Counted from the first letter of the stretch, positions 46,827 to 56,738 are shown. The stretch: DNA of 64,000 bases from Paraburkholderia phosphatilytica (GCF_003443895.1 NZ_QQOA01000007.1:1-64000); one strand, 5' to 3'. Program-made: numbers and translations. Notes: generated by a model from the sequence alone, not told the origin.

Positions 46827-47237
46827 ATGAAGTTAGATGTCGGCAGATTGACGGCACCCACCCTGCACGTTCGCTTTTTCCGGACCGAACGCGGCAATGA
46901 ACCAGTCCGGGAATGGTTGAAACATCTGGAAATGGCGGAGAAGAAAGCGATAGGCGAGGACATCAAGACCGTGCAGTACGGCTGGCCCCTTGGCATGCCG
47001 CTCGTCAGGAAGGTCAGGAAAGATCTGTGGGAAATCAGGGTGCATCTGCTCAGCCACATTGCCCGGATTTTCTTCACCGTCACCGCACGTGACATGGTGT
47101 TGCTGCACGGCTTCGTCAAGCAGTCGCAGGCATTGCCGCTGGAAGACCTCGAACTTGCCGAGATGCGTATGAAACAGGCTCATGCGTATCCGGACATTTT
47201 GACCAATTGGCCAGGACATGGAGCGAAACATGGCTAA
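46827..47237 (+). CDS. higB: RelE/HigB-type (Gp49-like) toxin
   Basis: The 136-residue protein matches the phage-derived Gp49-like/HigB group of RelE-fold toxins, predicted ribosome-dependent RNases. Key segments are FFRTERGNEPVREWLKHL, VRKVRKDLWEIRVH and DMVLLHGFVKQSQALPLED, ending with a helix AEMRMKQAHAY. The toxin gene comes first, as in higBA. It overlaps the antitoxin gene by eight bases. The start could be nearby, but the domain is complete. Confidence 0.88.
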   Translation: MKLDVGRLTAPTLHVRFFRTERGNEPVREWLKHLEMAEKKAIGEDIKTVQYGWPLGMPLVRKVRKDLWEIRVHLLSHIARIFFTVTARDMVLLHGFVKQSQALPLEDLELAEMRMKQAHAYPDILTNWPGHGAKHG

Positions 47238-47517
47238 CCAACACGTCGGAAGCGACTTCGATCAATTTCTCCACGAGGAAGGCATCCTCGATGAGAGCAC
47301 GGCAACCGCTATCAAGCGCGTGATTGCCTGGCAGATCGAGGAGGAAATGAAGGCGCAACACATCACCAAAACGGCGATGGCGGCGCGCATGAAAACGAGC
47401 CGGGCAGCATTGAACCGCCTGCTGGACGAAACGGACACGAGCCTCACGCTTTCCACGCTGGCCAGCGCCGCCACGGCGCTCGGCAAGCGGCTGAGGTTCG
47501 AGCTCTGCAACGCTTGA
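47230..47517 (+). CDS. higA: XRE-family antitoxin
   Basis: The 95-residue protein has a helix-turn-helix of the XRE type (KTAMAARMKTSRAALNRLL) and the typical C-terminal LTLSTLASAATALGKRLRF. It should bind the upstream toxin and repress the operon promoter. I chose the ATG at 47230 because a GGAG motif precedes it at proper distance; an ATG twelve bases earlier lacks one. Confidence 0.9.
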   Translation: MANQHVGSDFDQFLHEEGILDESTATAIKRVIAWQIEEEMKAQHITKTAMAARMKTSRAALNRLLDETDTSLTLSTLASAATALGKRLRFELCNA

Positions 47518-47851
47518 TCCGGCTGGCTCGACGGGCCGGGCAACGGCCGCGTTTCGGGATCTCCCTCGGCGCGGCCGGGCCGCCACCCGCACGCGCGGGC
47601 CATCGCCCAGTTATCGGCTCAGTTATCGGCTCAGTCGTCCGCTCGTCGCCGCCCCTCCGTTCCGATACAGGCACCCCTGGCCACACGGCTAACGTGCCAG
47701 CTGCCAGCTATTTGTGAAGGCTTTTTGTAATACACTGCGACGTCGCAGCGGCCGGGTATCCACGATATCTGGCCGTCTACTGCGCCGTCGCCCCGGTCTT
47801 CCGCCCCTGCGGACCGGGGTCAGCCGGCGTTCCGCCTTTCGTTGACCCCGC
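47518..47851. other. Gap before opgC
   Basis: The 334-base region holds the tandem 12-base repeat listed separately, and an AT-richer patch near 47710-47735 that may contain the opgC promoter. I see no gene. Confidence 0.4.
47608..47635. repeat. Tandem 12-base repeat
   Basis: Two perfect head-to-tail copies of CAGTTATCGGCT and part of a third lie in the non-coding region between the antitoxin gene and opgC. No function is evident. Confidence 0.6.
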
Positions 47852-48967
47852 ATGCAAACCAGACCCCAACGTCTGCACGAACTGGACTTCTTTCGCGGCC
47901 TCGTGCTGCTGATCATCGTCGTCGATCATATCGGCGGCAGCATCGTGTCGCGGGTCACGCTACACGCATACGCGGTGTGCGACGCAGCCGAAGTCTTCGT
48001 GTTCCTCGGCGGCTTCGCCACCGCCACGGCTTACGCATCGCTCGCCGCGCGGCACAGCGAAACCGCGGCGCGCTACCGCTTCGTGCGGCGGGCGCTGGAG
48101 GTCTATCGCGCGTTCCTCGTCACCGCCGGCCTGATGCTGCTGACGAGCGCCCTGCTGGTCGCGTTCAGCATCGATGCGCCGAATCTGCCGCTCGCCGATC
48201 TCGACGATCTGCTGTCGTCGCCCGGCGAGGCGCTGCGCGATATCCTGCTGCTCAGGCGTCAGCCCTATCTCGCGTCGGTACTGCCGATGTACGCGTGTTT
48301 CGCCTTCGCCGTGCCCGTCGTTTTGCCGCTCGCGAAGCGCCGCCCGTGGCTGCTGTTCGTCGGCAGCGCGGCGCTCTGGTACGCCGCGCCGCGCTTGCAG
48401 GGGCTGCTTCCGGTGGTCGAAGACGGTCAGTGGGACTTCAACCCGTTCGCGTGGCAACTGCTGTTCGTGGCTGGTGTGATCGTGCGCTGCCAGCCGGTGT
48501 ACCCGCGCATCGTCGCGCACCGCATGGCTCCGCTCGTGACGGCGGCAGCGCTGGCCGTGCTGGGCGGCGCCGCGTTCTACAAGCTCGCCATCGAAGTGGC
48601 ACCGCTCGACGGTGTGTACAAGCAGACGCTCGCGTGGTTTCGCGTCGCGAACTTCGCGGCGCTCGCATGGCTCGTCGCGTGCATGGTGCAACGCGGCTGG
48701 ATCGGCCGGCTCGCGCGCAGGCTGCCGTGGGTGGGCGAGATCGGGCGGAGAGGCCTGCTGTGTTTCGTTGCGGGCACCGTCATTTCGCTCGTCGTCGATT
48801 CGGTGCTGTACTGGCTGACGGATGGCTGGCTCGACATTCCACTCGGGCTCGCGGCGGATGCCATCGCGATCGGCGCGCTGGTCGCCGTCGCGCATGCTCC
48901 CTCGGCGACGCAGCGGCTCATCGGCGCGTTGCGGTCGCGTATCGCGGATGGAGAGACCACGGCCTGA
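47852..48967 (+). CDS. opgC: OpgC-type membrane acyltransferase
   Basis: The 371-residue protein has about ten membrane helices and the OpgC-family opening HELDFFRGLVLLIIVVDHI, followed by DAAEVFVFLGGFATATAY. OpgC adds succinyl groups to osmoregulated periplasmic glucans in other bacteria. No opgG or opgH gene is adjacent, so the glucan substrate is assumed to be made elsewhere or to differ. The family call is fairly firm; the substrate is inferred. Confidence 0.87.
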   Translation: MQTRPQRLHELDFFRGLVLLIIVVDHIGGSIVSRVTLHAYAVCDAAEVFVFLGGFATATAYASLAARHSETAARYRFVRRALEVYRAFLVTAGLMLLTSALLVAFSIDAPNLPLADLDDLLSSPGEALRDILLLRRQPYLASVLPMYACFAFAVPVVLPLAKRRPWLLFVGSAALWYAAPRLQGLLPVVEDGQWDFNPFAWQLLFVAGVIVRCQPVYPRIVAHRMAPLVTAAALAVLGGAAFYKLAIEVAPLDGVYKQTLAWFRVANFAALAWLVACMVQRGWIGRLARRLPWVGEIGRRGLLCFVAGTVISLVVDSVLYWLTDGWLDIPLGLAADAIAIGALVAVAHAPSATQRLIGALRSRIADGETTA

Positions 48968-49038
48968 ACGGCCGACAACTGCCCAGAAAGCGAAGAGACC
49001 CAACCAGCCGCCCCGCCAGATGCTTCGGCACTGCGGCT

Positions 49039-50115
49039 CTAACCCACCCAGTCCTGCCACAACACCATCAGCACCGTCATCAGCGCCGGGCCGATGAACA
49101 GCCCGATCAGGCCAAACGTCTGCGCGCCGCCGAGAATGCCGAACAGCACCAGCAGGAACGGCAGCCGTGACGAATTGCCGATCAGCAGCGGCCGCGCGAA
49201 GTGCTCGGCGATGAACACCACGACCGAGCCGAATACCGCGATGGCGATCGCCGCCACCATCGAGCCCTGCGTCAGCAGCCAGAGCGCCACGCAGCCGAAC
49301 ACGATGGGCGCGCAGAACGGCAGCATCGCGGCGACGGCGGTCACGAGGCCGAGCAGCGTCGCATGCGGCACGCCGCCCAGCGCGTAGGCGACGCACAGCA
49401 GCGCGCCTTCGCCGAGCCCGACCACCACCAGCCCGGTCACGGTGCCGCGCACCGCCGATGCCATCTGCTGCGCGAGCTGCGCGCCATCCTCGCCGAACGC
49501 GCGCTGCGCGCCCTGAATCAGCGAGCCAGACAGCTTCGGACCGGCACGGAAGATCACGAACAGCGTCAGCAGCGTGAAGCCGAACAGCACCAGCGCATGC
49601 ACGGCTCGTGCGCCGGCGTGCCGGCTGAGCGTCACGAACTCGTCGCCGTGGAAGGTTTTCATGGCCGGCGACTGGCCGAGCGGCGGCGCGAGGTTCGCCT
49701 GCCACCAGTTCGAAATCTGCTGCGAGCCGTACGGCAGCCGGCCGACGAACGCCGGCATCGGGATGCCGTCGTGCTGGATCGAGTGGAACCAGCCGAGCAG
49801 TTCGTGCGCCTCGGCCGCCCCGCGCGCAATGGCCAGCGCGATCGGCAGTACGACGAGGAGCATCACGGCCGCGGTGAGAACGAGCGAGATGAAGGTCGTG
49901 CGTCCGCGCAGCCCAGGCAGCCCTTCGATGCGGGTGAGCAGCGGCCACAGCGCGATCGCGATCACGCAAGCCCACGCGACAGCGGGAATGAAATCGCGTA
50001 CGGTCCACAGCGCGACCAGCACCAGCACGCCGTACAACACGTACGATGCGATGCGCTGGACTTTCGGGCGGCCTGGCGATGCGTTGTCGTGCCGACCGCT
50101 TGGGGGTATTGCCAT
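49039..50115 (-). CDS. AI-2E-family transporter
   Basis: The 358-residue inner-membrane protein has about eight helices in the AI-2E (PerM-like) layout, with PAVAWACVIAIALWPL near the N-terminus and the conserved GILGGAQTFGLIGLFIGPALM near the C-terminus. Members include Na+(Li+)/H+ antiporters, and the autoinducer-2 role applies only to some. The ATG at 50115 is chosen because a GAGG motif lies before it; another ATG is 15 bases upstream. It converges with opgC. Confidence 0.88.
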   Translation of the reverse strand: MAIPPSGRHDNASPGRPKVQRIASYVLYGVLVLVALWTVRDFIPAVAWACVIAIALWPLLTRIEGLPGLRGRTTFISLVLTAAVMLLVVLPIALAIARGAAEAHELLGWFHSIQHDGIPMPAFVGRLPYGSQQISNWWQANLAPPLGQSPAMKTFHGDEFVTLSRHAGARAVHALVLFGFTLLTLFVIFRAGPKLSGSLIQGAQRAFGEDGAQLAQQMASAVRGTVTGLVVVGLGEGALLCVAYALGGVPHATLLGLVTAVAAMLPFCAPIVFGCVALWLLTQGSMVAAIAIAVFGSVVVFIAEHFARPLLIGNSSRLPFLLVLFGILGGAQTFGLIGLFIGPALMTVLMVLWQDWVG

Positions 50116-50465
50116 GAGACCTCGTGTCATTGGTCATGAATCGCCGGAAAACGCGCAAGTCGCGCGCCCCGGCCGCTTGAGGCATCTTAAAGCAACCTGC
50201 CCCCGCTTCTCCGGTGTCATCAGGTGGCGCTGTGGAGCCCGCCCGGCAAGCCCTTCGGCATCCGTCCCTCGTCGCGCTGGAAGCAACAGTGCGTTGCAAA
50301 AATGCACGTTATCGGGGAGATATGCTGGGAAACCCGCATTGCATCGTCGGGCGGCGGACTTGGCGGGTGATTATTGCTAAAACGAGAACAGTGTTTCAAC
50401 TGCGGCACAATGGCTCTAACGCGCGCGCGGGTCTACATTCGGCACACCCACCTACGGAGCCGACC
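50116..50465. other. Divergent gap upstream of the DUF3331-like gene
   Basis: The 350-base region separates divergently transcribed genes. It has moderate AT-richer segments near 50370-50410 that could be a promoter. No gene or RNA element is recognised. Confidence 0.4.
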
Positions 50466-50753
50466 ATGAAGACCAGAGAGTCGATCCCCTTGCAGGGCAC
50501 AAACGGCGCGAGCATCCAGATCCTCGAACAGTCCGAGACCATCCTGATCATCCGCTGGGTCGAGCCTGGCCGCTGTCATTACGGCGAGCAACGCTGGCGT
50601 CGGCGCTCGGCTCACACGTCCGGCACCTGCGCGCTGTCGCGCCGCAAGATCCGCCGCGGCGACGCGGTGTTCAAACCTGCGGAACGCCCCGCTCCGTCGA
50701 ACGCGGCCATCATGATCGCGGCCGAAATGCTCGGCGACCTCGCCCACGATTGA
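50466..50753 (+). CDS. Small DUF3331-like protein
   Basis: The 95-residue protein is basic in its centre and resembles the DUF3331 family seen in Burkholderiaceae, with IRWVEPGRCHYGEQRWRRR and GTCALSRRKIRRGDAVF. Two cysteines and the Arg-rich core suggest nucleic-acid or metal contact, but this is a guess. The family assignment is from memory and tentative. Confidence 0.65.
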   Translation: MKTRESIPLQGTNGASIQILEQSETILIIRWVEPGRCHYGEQRWRRRSAHTSGTCALSRRKIRRGDAVFKPAERPAPSNAAIMIAAEMLGDLAHD

Positions 50754-50860
50754 CCGGTCGAGCTGAGCGCTTCACCTGAGCGGTCTGCCCGAGCGCTACG
50801 CTTGAGCGTCCAGCCACGCTTTTCGCCGAAACGTCCGCCGACCCGCAGGCAGGATTCGTC

Positions 50861-51823
50861 TCAACCCGCCGCATCGAGCAGGAACCGGCACACTTCATCG
50901 TGCATCCGGCGCACGCCGGGGCTCTGGTGCACCGCGCGCCAGACGCCATGCGCGAGCCCCTCGCCCAGCCAGAACCGCGCGTTGCCGCCGGCCGCGCGAA
51001 TCCTCTCCGCCAGCACGCGCGCATCGTCGCGCAACGGATCGTGCTCCGCGCCGATCGCGAGCACCGGCGGCAGTCCATCGTAGCGGCGCGCGTCGAGCGG
51101 AATGGTCCACGCTGGCTCGCGAACGTCGTTCCAGTAGCGCTGCCGGTAGACGAGCAGGCCCGGCAGCGTGAGCATCGGCGCCTGCGCTTCGGTTTCGCTT
51201 GCGGGAAGCTCCGGGTCCCACGCGGCCATCGGATACGCGAGCGCAATTCCCTTGATCTGCGACAACCGGTCCGCGTGACCGTGATCGCGCAGCCACGCCG
51301 CGATGCTGACCGACAGATTGCCGCCCGCGCTGTCACCGGCTAGCAGCAACGTCGTCGGAAGTGGCGCGCCACCGGTCTGGGCGGCGCTGAAAGGCAGCCG
51401 GCCGTCGAGCGCGGCCAGCGTGACGCCGAGGCAGTCGTCGTGCGCGGCCGGCGCGGGCGCTTCGGGCGCCAGCCGGTAGTCGACCGCGACAACGCACAAG
51501 CCCGTGTCCGCGGCCAGTTGCGCGGTGATCACCTGATGGCTGTCGAGCGATCCGACCACGAAGCCGCCGCCATGGAAGAACAGCAGCGTCGCGCGCGGCG
51601 CGCTTACATCGCGGCGACGGAACAGGCGCAGACCGATGCGATGACCCGCCGGCGCGGAGAGCGCCGCATCCTCGGCGATCACGCCCTCAGGCAGCGGCGG
51701 CGTGAGCGCGGCAGCCATCCGTTCATAGAACGCGCGCTGCTCCGTGACATTGCGCGGCGGCTTGTCGCGCGGGTTGATGCGGTTCACCTGTTCAATGAAC
51801 GCGGCGATCTCGGGCTCCAGCAT
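50861..51823 (-). CDS. Hormone-sensitive-lipase-type esterase in the carnitine operon
   Basis: The 320-residue alpha/beta hydrolase has the family's oxyanion motif HGGG (84-87), nucleophile Ser165 in GDSAGG, an Asp in EHDPLRDD and His near 288 (GLAHGVWR). It is the last gene of the same-strand run caiX-cdhC-cdhA-cdhB. This matches the place of the lipolytic-enzyme gene PA5384 in Pseudomonas aeruginosa. It may release carnitine from acylcarnitines, but that role is inferred from position. Confidence 0.88.
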   Translation of the reverse strand: MLEPEIAAFIEQVNRINPRDKPPRNVTEQRAFYERMAAALTPPLPEGVIAEDAALSAPAGHRIGLRLFRRRDVSAPRATLLFFHGGGFVVGSLDSHQVITAQLAADTGLCVVAVDYRLAPEAPAPAAHDDCLGVTLAALDGRLPFSAAQTGGAPLPTTLLLAGDSAGGNLSVSIAAWLRDHGHADRLSQIKGIALAYPMAAWDPELPASETEAQAPMLTLPGLLVYRQRYWNDVREPAWTIPLDARRYDGLPPVLAIGAEHDPLRDDARVLAERIRAAGGNARFWLGEGLAHGVWRAVHQSPGVRRMHDEVCRFLLDAAG

Positions 51824-51982
51824 CGGCGGGCTCCAGTCGGTTTCCGGTGGGTATCCGTACAGGCGGGAGCTTACACGCGCGCGCGACCTACACGCTGGCT
51901 CGCGCGCAGGCTTCGCTCATAGCTTCGCTCGTGGCATCGCGATGCGCGAAGCCGGCATCCGCACGTGATTCAGCCCCGCTCG

Positions 51983-52480
51983 CTATCCCTGACGACGCGA
52001 CGGCAATGCGATCGCCCTGCCCGCGTATTTCGCCGGCGACAGCGTAGCCTGCTGCGCGTGCAGCGCCTCGATCTTCACGAGCACGTCCGGGTCGAAGCGT
52101 GCCGCGGAGGGTCCCGTGGTGTCGACGCACAGCAGCATCTGCTCGCAGGCCGACACCGGACCATCGTCATCTGCGCGGCTGTCGGCGAACATCTCCATGT
52201 ACAGATGGATGCGCTTCGCGTCGTGCGCGAGCACGCGCGCGTCGACGCGCATGCGCGTGCCCTCCTTGATCTCGTGCAGATAGGTGACGTGCGCCTGCAG
52301 CGAGTAGATGGTGCGCTGGCGCGCGGCGCGCCCCGCTTCGTCGAGGCCGATGCGGTCCATCAGCCCGTCGGTCGCGAGACTGAAGACGAGCAGATAGAAC
52401 GCATCGCGCAGATGGCCGTTGTAGTCGACCCACTCCGGCCTGACGGTGTCGTGATAGAACGTGAACGCGTTGTCGTGCAT
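51983..52480 (-). CDS. cdhB: Hotdog thioesterase CdhB
   Basis: The 165-residue hotdog-fold protein has the 4-hydroxybenzoyl-CoA-thioesterase-like opening VRPEWVDYNGHLRDAFY with its acidic residue. In the Pseudomonas carnitine operon CdhB hydrolyses betainyl-CoA to glycine betaine after dehydrocarnitine cleavage. It lies 31 bases after cdhA, within the operon. The start at 52480 fits the hotdog N-terminus. Confidence 0.88.
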   Translation of the reverse strand: MHDNAFTFYHDTVRPEWVDYNGHLRDAFYLLVFSLATDGLMDRIGLDEAGRAARQRTIYSLQAHVTYLHEIKEGTRMRVDARVLAHDAKRIHLYMEMFADSRADDDGPVSACEQMLLCVDTTGPSAARFDPDVLVKIEALHAQQATLSPAKYAGRAIALPSRRQG

Positions 52481-52511
52481 CGCGGTTGAAGTCCTCTTGC
52501 TTCGCTTCGTT

Positions 52512-53477
52512 TCACTCGTCGGCGCGCAGGCCGTGACGCGCCTTCGCTGCGCCGATCGCCGCCAGCACGCTCGTGATGCAGTCGTCGCGGTAGCGTTCGA
52601 GCGCCTTGATCGAATGGCCGCCAAGCTGCTGCGACGTGCCGTCGACGACCCGGTCGACCAGTTCATCGGTGAGCGGCGGTGCCACGAGTTTAGTCCACGG
52701 CAGCTCGAGCGCGGGGCCGAACTGCTGCATGAAGTGCCGCATGCCCGCGTCGCCGCCCGCCAGCGTATAGGTCAGGAAGGTGCCCATGAACGACCAGCGG
52801 ATGCCCGCGCCGAAGCGGATCGCATCGTCGATCTCGCCGGTCGTCGCCACGCCTTCGTTGACGAGATGCAGCGCCTCGCGCCACAGCGCTTCGAGCAGAC
52901 GGTCCGCGATGAAGCCCGGCACCTCCTTGCGTACGCGCAGCGGCCGCATGTCGAGCGATGTGTAAACCTGGCACGCGGCGTCGATCGCATCGGGCGCGGT
53001 CCGGCCACCGCCGAGCACTTCGACGAGCGGCAGCAGATACACCGGATTGAACGGATGGCCCACCACGCAGCGCTCCGGATGCACGGCGCGCGCATAGAAG
53101 TCGCTCGGCAACAGGCCCGACGTCGACGAACCGACGATCGCATCGGGCTTCGCCGCGCCCGTGATCTGCGCGTGCAGTTCGAGCTTCAGCGATTCGCGCT
53201 CGGGTGCGCTCTCCTGGATGAAATCCGCGTCGCGCACACATTCCTCGACGGTCGCGACGAAGCGCAGCCGCTCAGGCGATGCGCCCGGCTTCACGCCCGC
53301 CCGTTCCAGCGCGGGCCACGCGTTCGCCACGTTTTCGCGCAACTGCTTTTCCGCGCCGGGCGCCGGGTCCCATGCGGTAACGTCCAGCCCGTTTGCAAGC
53401 GCGCGCGACACCCAGCCGCTGCCGATCACGCCCGCGCCGATAGCCGCAAACTTCTTTACATCGACGATCCATGCCAT
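52512..53477 (-). CDS. cdhA: L-carnitine dehydrogenase
   Basis: The 321-residue enzyme has the 3-hydroxyacyl-CoA dehydrogenase fold: a Rossmann motif [12 protein letters not shown], the catalytic-site segment [18 protein letters not shown] and the dimer helix [22 protein letters not shown]-dependent oxidation of L-carnitine to 3-dehydrocarnitine is predicted from the operon and the short length. It lies between cdhC upstream and cdhB downstream. Confidence 0.93.
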   Translation of the reverse strand: MAWIVDVKKFAAIGAGVIGSGWVSRALANGLDVTAWDPAPGAEKQLRENVANAWPALERAGVKPGASPERLRFVATVEECVRDADFIQESAPERESLKLELHAQITGAAKPDAIVGSSTSGLLPSDFYARAVHPERCVVGHPFNPVYLLPLVEVLGGGRTAPDAIDAACQVYTSLDMRPLRVRKEVPGFIADRLLEALWREALHLVNEGVATTGEIDDAIRFGAGIRWSFMGTFLTYTLAGGDAGMRHFMQQFGPALELPWTKLVAPPLTDELVDRVVDGTSQQLGGHSIKALERYRDDCITSVLAAIGAAKARHGLRADE

Positions 53478-53527
53478 GAATGACGATTTCCCTTGGAATA
53501 TTTATTCAGTGATCCTTGATAAAAAGA

Positions 53528-54457
53528 TCAGGCAAACTGTTCGACTGTGCGCCGCTCCAGCAGACGTTCGCCGCGCGCCGGCAAACCAAGCTTGCGGCGG
53601 CCTTCCGCCGGCGTCAGCACGCGTGCTCCGAGCCGCTCGACAATCTCCACCGCGCGCTGCGTCAGCGAACCGTTGCTCGCATGTACGCCGCGGTCGAGCC
53701 AGATGTTGTCTTCGAGCCCGACCCGCACATGGCCGCCGAGCAGCATCGCCTGCGCGACCATCGGCATCTGCATGCGGCCAATGCCGAAGCCAGCCCATTG
53801 CGCGCCTGGCGGCAGGTTGTCGACCATCGCCTTCATCGTCGATGTGTCCGCCGGCGCGCCCCACGGAATGCCGAGGCAGAGCTGGAACAGCGGTGGCGCA
53901 TCGAGCAGCCCTTCCTTCAGCAACTGCTTCGCGAACGACAGATGACCGGTGTCGAAAATCTCGAGCTCCGGCTTCACGCCGAGCGCCTGAATGCGCGCCG
54001 CACCTGCACGCAATTGCGCGGGCGTCGACACGTAGATATAGTCGCCATCGCCGAAATTGAGCGTGCCGCAGTCGAGCGTGCAGATCTCCGGCAGCAGTTC
54101 CTCGACGTGCGCCAGCCGCGTCAAACCGCCGACCAGATCGGTGTTCGCGCCAAAGCGCATCGGGTCTTCGCCGGGGCCGATTTCCAGATCGCCCCCCATG
54201 CCGGCCGTGAGATTGATGATCACGTCCGTATCCGCCGAACGGATCCGGTCGACCACTTCGCGATACAGATTCGGATCGCGGCTGCCGCGTCCTGTCTTCG
54301 GATCGCGCACGTGGCAATGCGCGACCGTCGCGCCCGCCTTCGCCGCCTCGATCGCCGCATCGGCAATCTGCTTCGGCGTGACCGGGATCGCCGGATGTTT
54401 GCCGACGGTGTCGCCGGCGCCGGTGACCGCGCAGGTCACGATGACTTCGTAGTTCAT
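53528..54457 (-). CDS. cdhC: Dehydrocarnitine cleavage enzyme (BKACE family) CdhC
   Basis: The 309-residue enzyme of the BKACE (beta-keto acid cleavage) family has the metal-binding HCHVRD (His47, His49). Conserved segments are the [11 protein letters not shown] strand and [10 protein letters not shown], with the glutamate region near residue 230. With acetyl-CoA it should convert 3-dehydrocarnitine to acetoacetate and betainyl-CoA. The start at 54457 has a GGAGACGG site. It follows caiX by 17 bases, and a 50-base gap leads to cdhA. Confidence 0.9.
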   Translation of the reverse strand: MNYEVIVTCAVTGAGDTVGKHPAIPVTPKQIADAAIEAAKAGATVAHCHVRDPKTGRGSRDPNLYREVVDRIRSADTDVIINLTAGMGGDLEIGPGEDPMRFGANTDLVGGLTRLAHVEELLPEICTLDCGTLNFGDGDYIYVSTPAQLRAGAARIQALGVKPELEIFDTGHLSFAKQLLKEGLLDAPPLFQLCLGIPWGAPADTSTMKAMVDNLPPGAQWAGFGIGRMQMPMVAQAMLLGGHVRVGLEDNIWLDRGVHASNGSLTQRAVEIVERLGARVLTPAEGRRKLGLPARGERLLERRTVEQFA

Positions 54458-54474
54458 GTATCCGTCTCCGCTGC

Positions 54475-55416
54475 TTACAGTCCCAGGTATGCCTTCACAG
54501 CCGGCAGCCCGTCCTTGCCGTCGTAGGTCTTCACGCCCGCGAGCCAGCTGTCCAGCACCTGCGGGTTTTTCTTCAGCCACGCTTTCGCCACCTCCGACGG
54601 CTTCTCCTTGTTCATCACGCCTTGCATGACCTGGTTTTCCAGTTGCGTCGTAAAGTGCAGGTTGCCGATCAGCTTGCCGGCGTTCGGGCAGCGCGACATG
54701 AAATCCGTTGCAGTCAGCGTGTAGACGCGCGCTTCGCCGTAATTCGGTCCGAACACGTCGTCGCCGCCGGCAAGATAGTTCATGCTCATCTCGATGTTCA
54801 TCGGATGCGGTTCCCAGCCGAGGAACACCACCCACTTCTTCTCGCGGGTCGCGCGCTGCACCGTCACGAGCATCCCGGCCTCGCTCGACTCGATCAGCTT
54901 GAAGCCGCCCAGCCCGTACTGGTTCGAGTCGATCATCTTCTGGATCTTCGCGTTCGCGCTGCTGCCCGGTTCGATCCCATAGATCTTGCCGTCCAGTTCC
55001 GCGCGATGCTTCGCGATGTCCTGGAAGGTCTTGAGGCCCGCTTCGTATTCGTAGCTCGGCACCGCGAGCGTCGCTTTCGCGCCGGACAGGTTAGGCGGCT
55101 GCAGCACGTCGATCGACTTCGCCTGCACGAACGGCGCGAGCGCCTTCTCCTGCACCGGCCACCAATAGCCGAGCGACACGTCGATCTGCCGGCTCTTGAG
55201 GCCCGCGAACGAGATCGGCACGGACGCGACGGTCGTCGTCGGCTGGTAGCCGAGACCTTCGAATACGGTCGACGCGAGCGCCGTCGTCGACGTGATGTCG
55301 GTCCAGCCGATGTCCGCGAAACGCACGTCGCGGCACGACGCCGGGTCCTGCGCGAACGCCGGCAGCGCGAGTGCGCCGGCGACGCAGACGGACAGCGCCT
55401 TGATGCGTAACTTCAT
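54475..55416 (-). CDS. caiX: Carnitine periplasmic binding protein CaiX
   Basis: The 313-residue protein has a signal peptide (cut near PAFAQ) and the OpuAC-type fold for quaternary amines, with aromatic-cage segments such as [29 protein letters not shown] and [12 protein letters not shown]. It begins the carnitine operon. No permease or ATPase gene is nearby, so it likely uses a shared transporter core. An alternative ATG is six bases upstream. Confidence 0.9.
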   Translation of the reverse strand: MKLRIKALSVCVAGALALPAFAQDPASCRDVRFADIGWTDITSTTALASTVFEGLGYQPTTTVASVPISFAGLKSRQIDVSLGYWWPVQEKALAPFVQAKSIDVLQPPNLSGAKATLAVPSYEYEAGLKTFQDIAKHRAELDGKIYGIEPGSSANAKIQKMIDSNQYGLGGFKLIESSEAGMLVTVQRATREKKWVVFLGWEPHPMNIEMSMNYLAGGDDVFGPNYGEARVYTLTATDFMSRCPNAGKLIGNLHFTTQLENQVMQGVMNKEKPSEVAKAWLKKNPQVLDSWLAGVKTYDGKDGLPAVKAYLGL

Positions 55417-55548
55417 CTCCATCCCCTTTGCCTTCGTTGAATGTGTATGACCTTGCCGGCATGCGCTTCGGGCGCGCCGCCGGCTCCGCAACCGCACTCG
55501 CATGTCATCCGTGCGAACGCCTCAACGTTACTGCCCCATATTGACCGC

Positions 55549-55588
55549 AAAGCGACCATCGGCGACCCGTTCTTGCCCATCAGCGACC
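55549..55588. promoter_or_regulatory. Triple GCGAC element upstream of caiX/cdhR
   Basis: Three copies of GCGACC start at 55552, 55562 and 55583, so the spacings are 10 and 21 bases, close to one and two helical turns. The first copy reads AAAGCGACC. The element lies between the divergent caiX and cdhR genes. A similar array with the same 10/21 spacing lies before the porin gene at 58133-58171. CdhR or a related GATase1-AraC regulator is a plausible ligand. Confidence 0.5.
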
Positions 55589-55712
55589 ATGCGGGAAAAC
55601 CAGCACCACGCGTACGATGCGATGCAGCATCGCGGGCCGCGCGCCTCGTGCACGAAACTGCATGAATATTGGCGGTCTTGCCCACGCCGCATACGCTTGC
55701 TACGCTCGCGCG

Positions 55713-56738
55713 ATGCCAGAAGACATTTCGTTCCTGCTGCTGCCGGGCTTTTCGGCACTCGGCTTCATGTCCGCCGTGGAGCCGTTGCGCGTCGCGAACC
55801 GCTTTCGCGGCGACCTGTATCGCTGGCACATTCTCAGTGCCGATGGCGCTCCGGTGGCCGCCAGCAACGGCATCTCGCTGAACGCGGAAGCATCGGTCGA
55901 AACTCCACCGCCATCGCACACGCTGTTCGTGGTCGCGGGTTTCGAACCGCTCGCGTGCTACACGCGCGCGCTCGGCGAATGCCTGCGCAAGCTCGATCGC
56001 GTGGGGGTGACACTAGGCGGCATCGACACCGGCAGCTTCGTGCTCGCCGAAGCGGGACTCTTCCGGCCATCGCATCGGCTCACGCTGCACTGGGAAGCAC
56101 GCTCCGCGTTTCACGAGCGCTATGCGTCGCTGCAGGCAAGCCAGGAGCTCTTCGAAATCGACGAGCGCCGCATCACCTGTGCGGGCGGCACCGCGTCGAT
56201 CGACATGATGCTGGACATGATCGCGCGCAGCCACGGTGCCGCGCTCGCGTCGGCAGTCTCGGAGCAGTTCGTGCTGGGCCGCATCCGCCAGCGCTCCGAT
56301 CATCAGCGGATGGAGATCGCCGCGCGCTACGGCGTGCACAATCCGCGGCTGATCCAGGTGATCGGTGTGATGGAGCGGCATATGGAAGAGCCGCTTGCGC
56401 CCGATGCGCTCGCGCGCGAAATCGGCGTCACGCGGCGACAGCTCGAGCGCCTCTTCTGCGCGTCGCTGAACGACACGCCCACGCATTTCTATCTGCAGCT
56501 GCGGCTCGAACGCGCGCGCGAACTGCTACAGCAGACGGACATGTCGATCACCGCGATCTGCGTTGCGTGCGGCTTCGAATCGCCATCGCACTTCTCGCGC
56601 ACCTATCGCGCGAAATACGGCGCGAGCCCGCGGCACGATCGCAGTCCGCTCAGGCGAACACTTGCGCCGACGCTCACGCAGACCGCGACGCAACCCGCGG
56701 ATCCGACACTCGCACCCGCGTCAACCGCCGCGCAATAA
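55713..56738 (+). CDS. cdhR: GATase1-AraC regulator of carnitine catabolism, CdhR
   Basis: The 341-residue protein has an N-terminal DJ-1/PfpI-like amidotransferase-fold domain (about 1-190, FLLLPGFSALGFMSAVEPLRVAN) and a C-terminal AraC double helix-turn-helix (about 225-315, LAREIGVTRRQLERLF and AICVACGFESPSHFSRTY). This is the GlxA/GbdR/CdhR type. It is divergent from the caiX operon, the position of CdhR in Pseudomonas. The tail is low-complexity and Thr/Pro/Ala-rich. The start at 55713 is chosen at the family N-terminus. Confidence 0.9.
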   Translation: MPEDISFLLLPGFSALGFMSAVEPLRVANRFRGDLYRWHILSADGAPVAASNGISLNAEASVETPPPSHTLFVVAGFEPLACYTRALGECLRKLDRVGVTLGGIDTGSFVLAEAGLFRPSHRLTLHWEARSAFHERYASLQASQELFEIDERRITCAGGTASIDMMLDMIARSHGAALASAVSEQFVLGRIRQRSDHQRMEIAARYGVHNPRLIQVIGVMERHMEEPLAPDALAREIGVTRRQLERLFCASLNDTPTHFYLQLRLERARELLQQTDMSITAICVACGFESPSHFSRTYRAKYGASPRHDRSPLRRTLAPTLTQTATQPADPTLAPASTAAQ

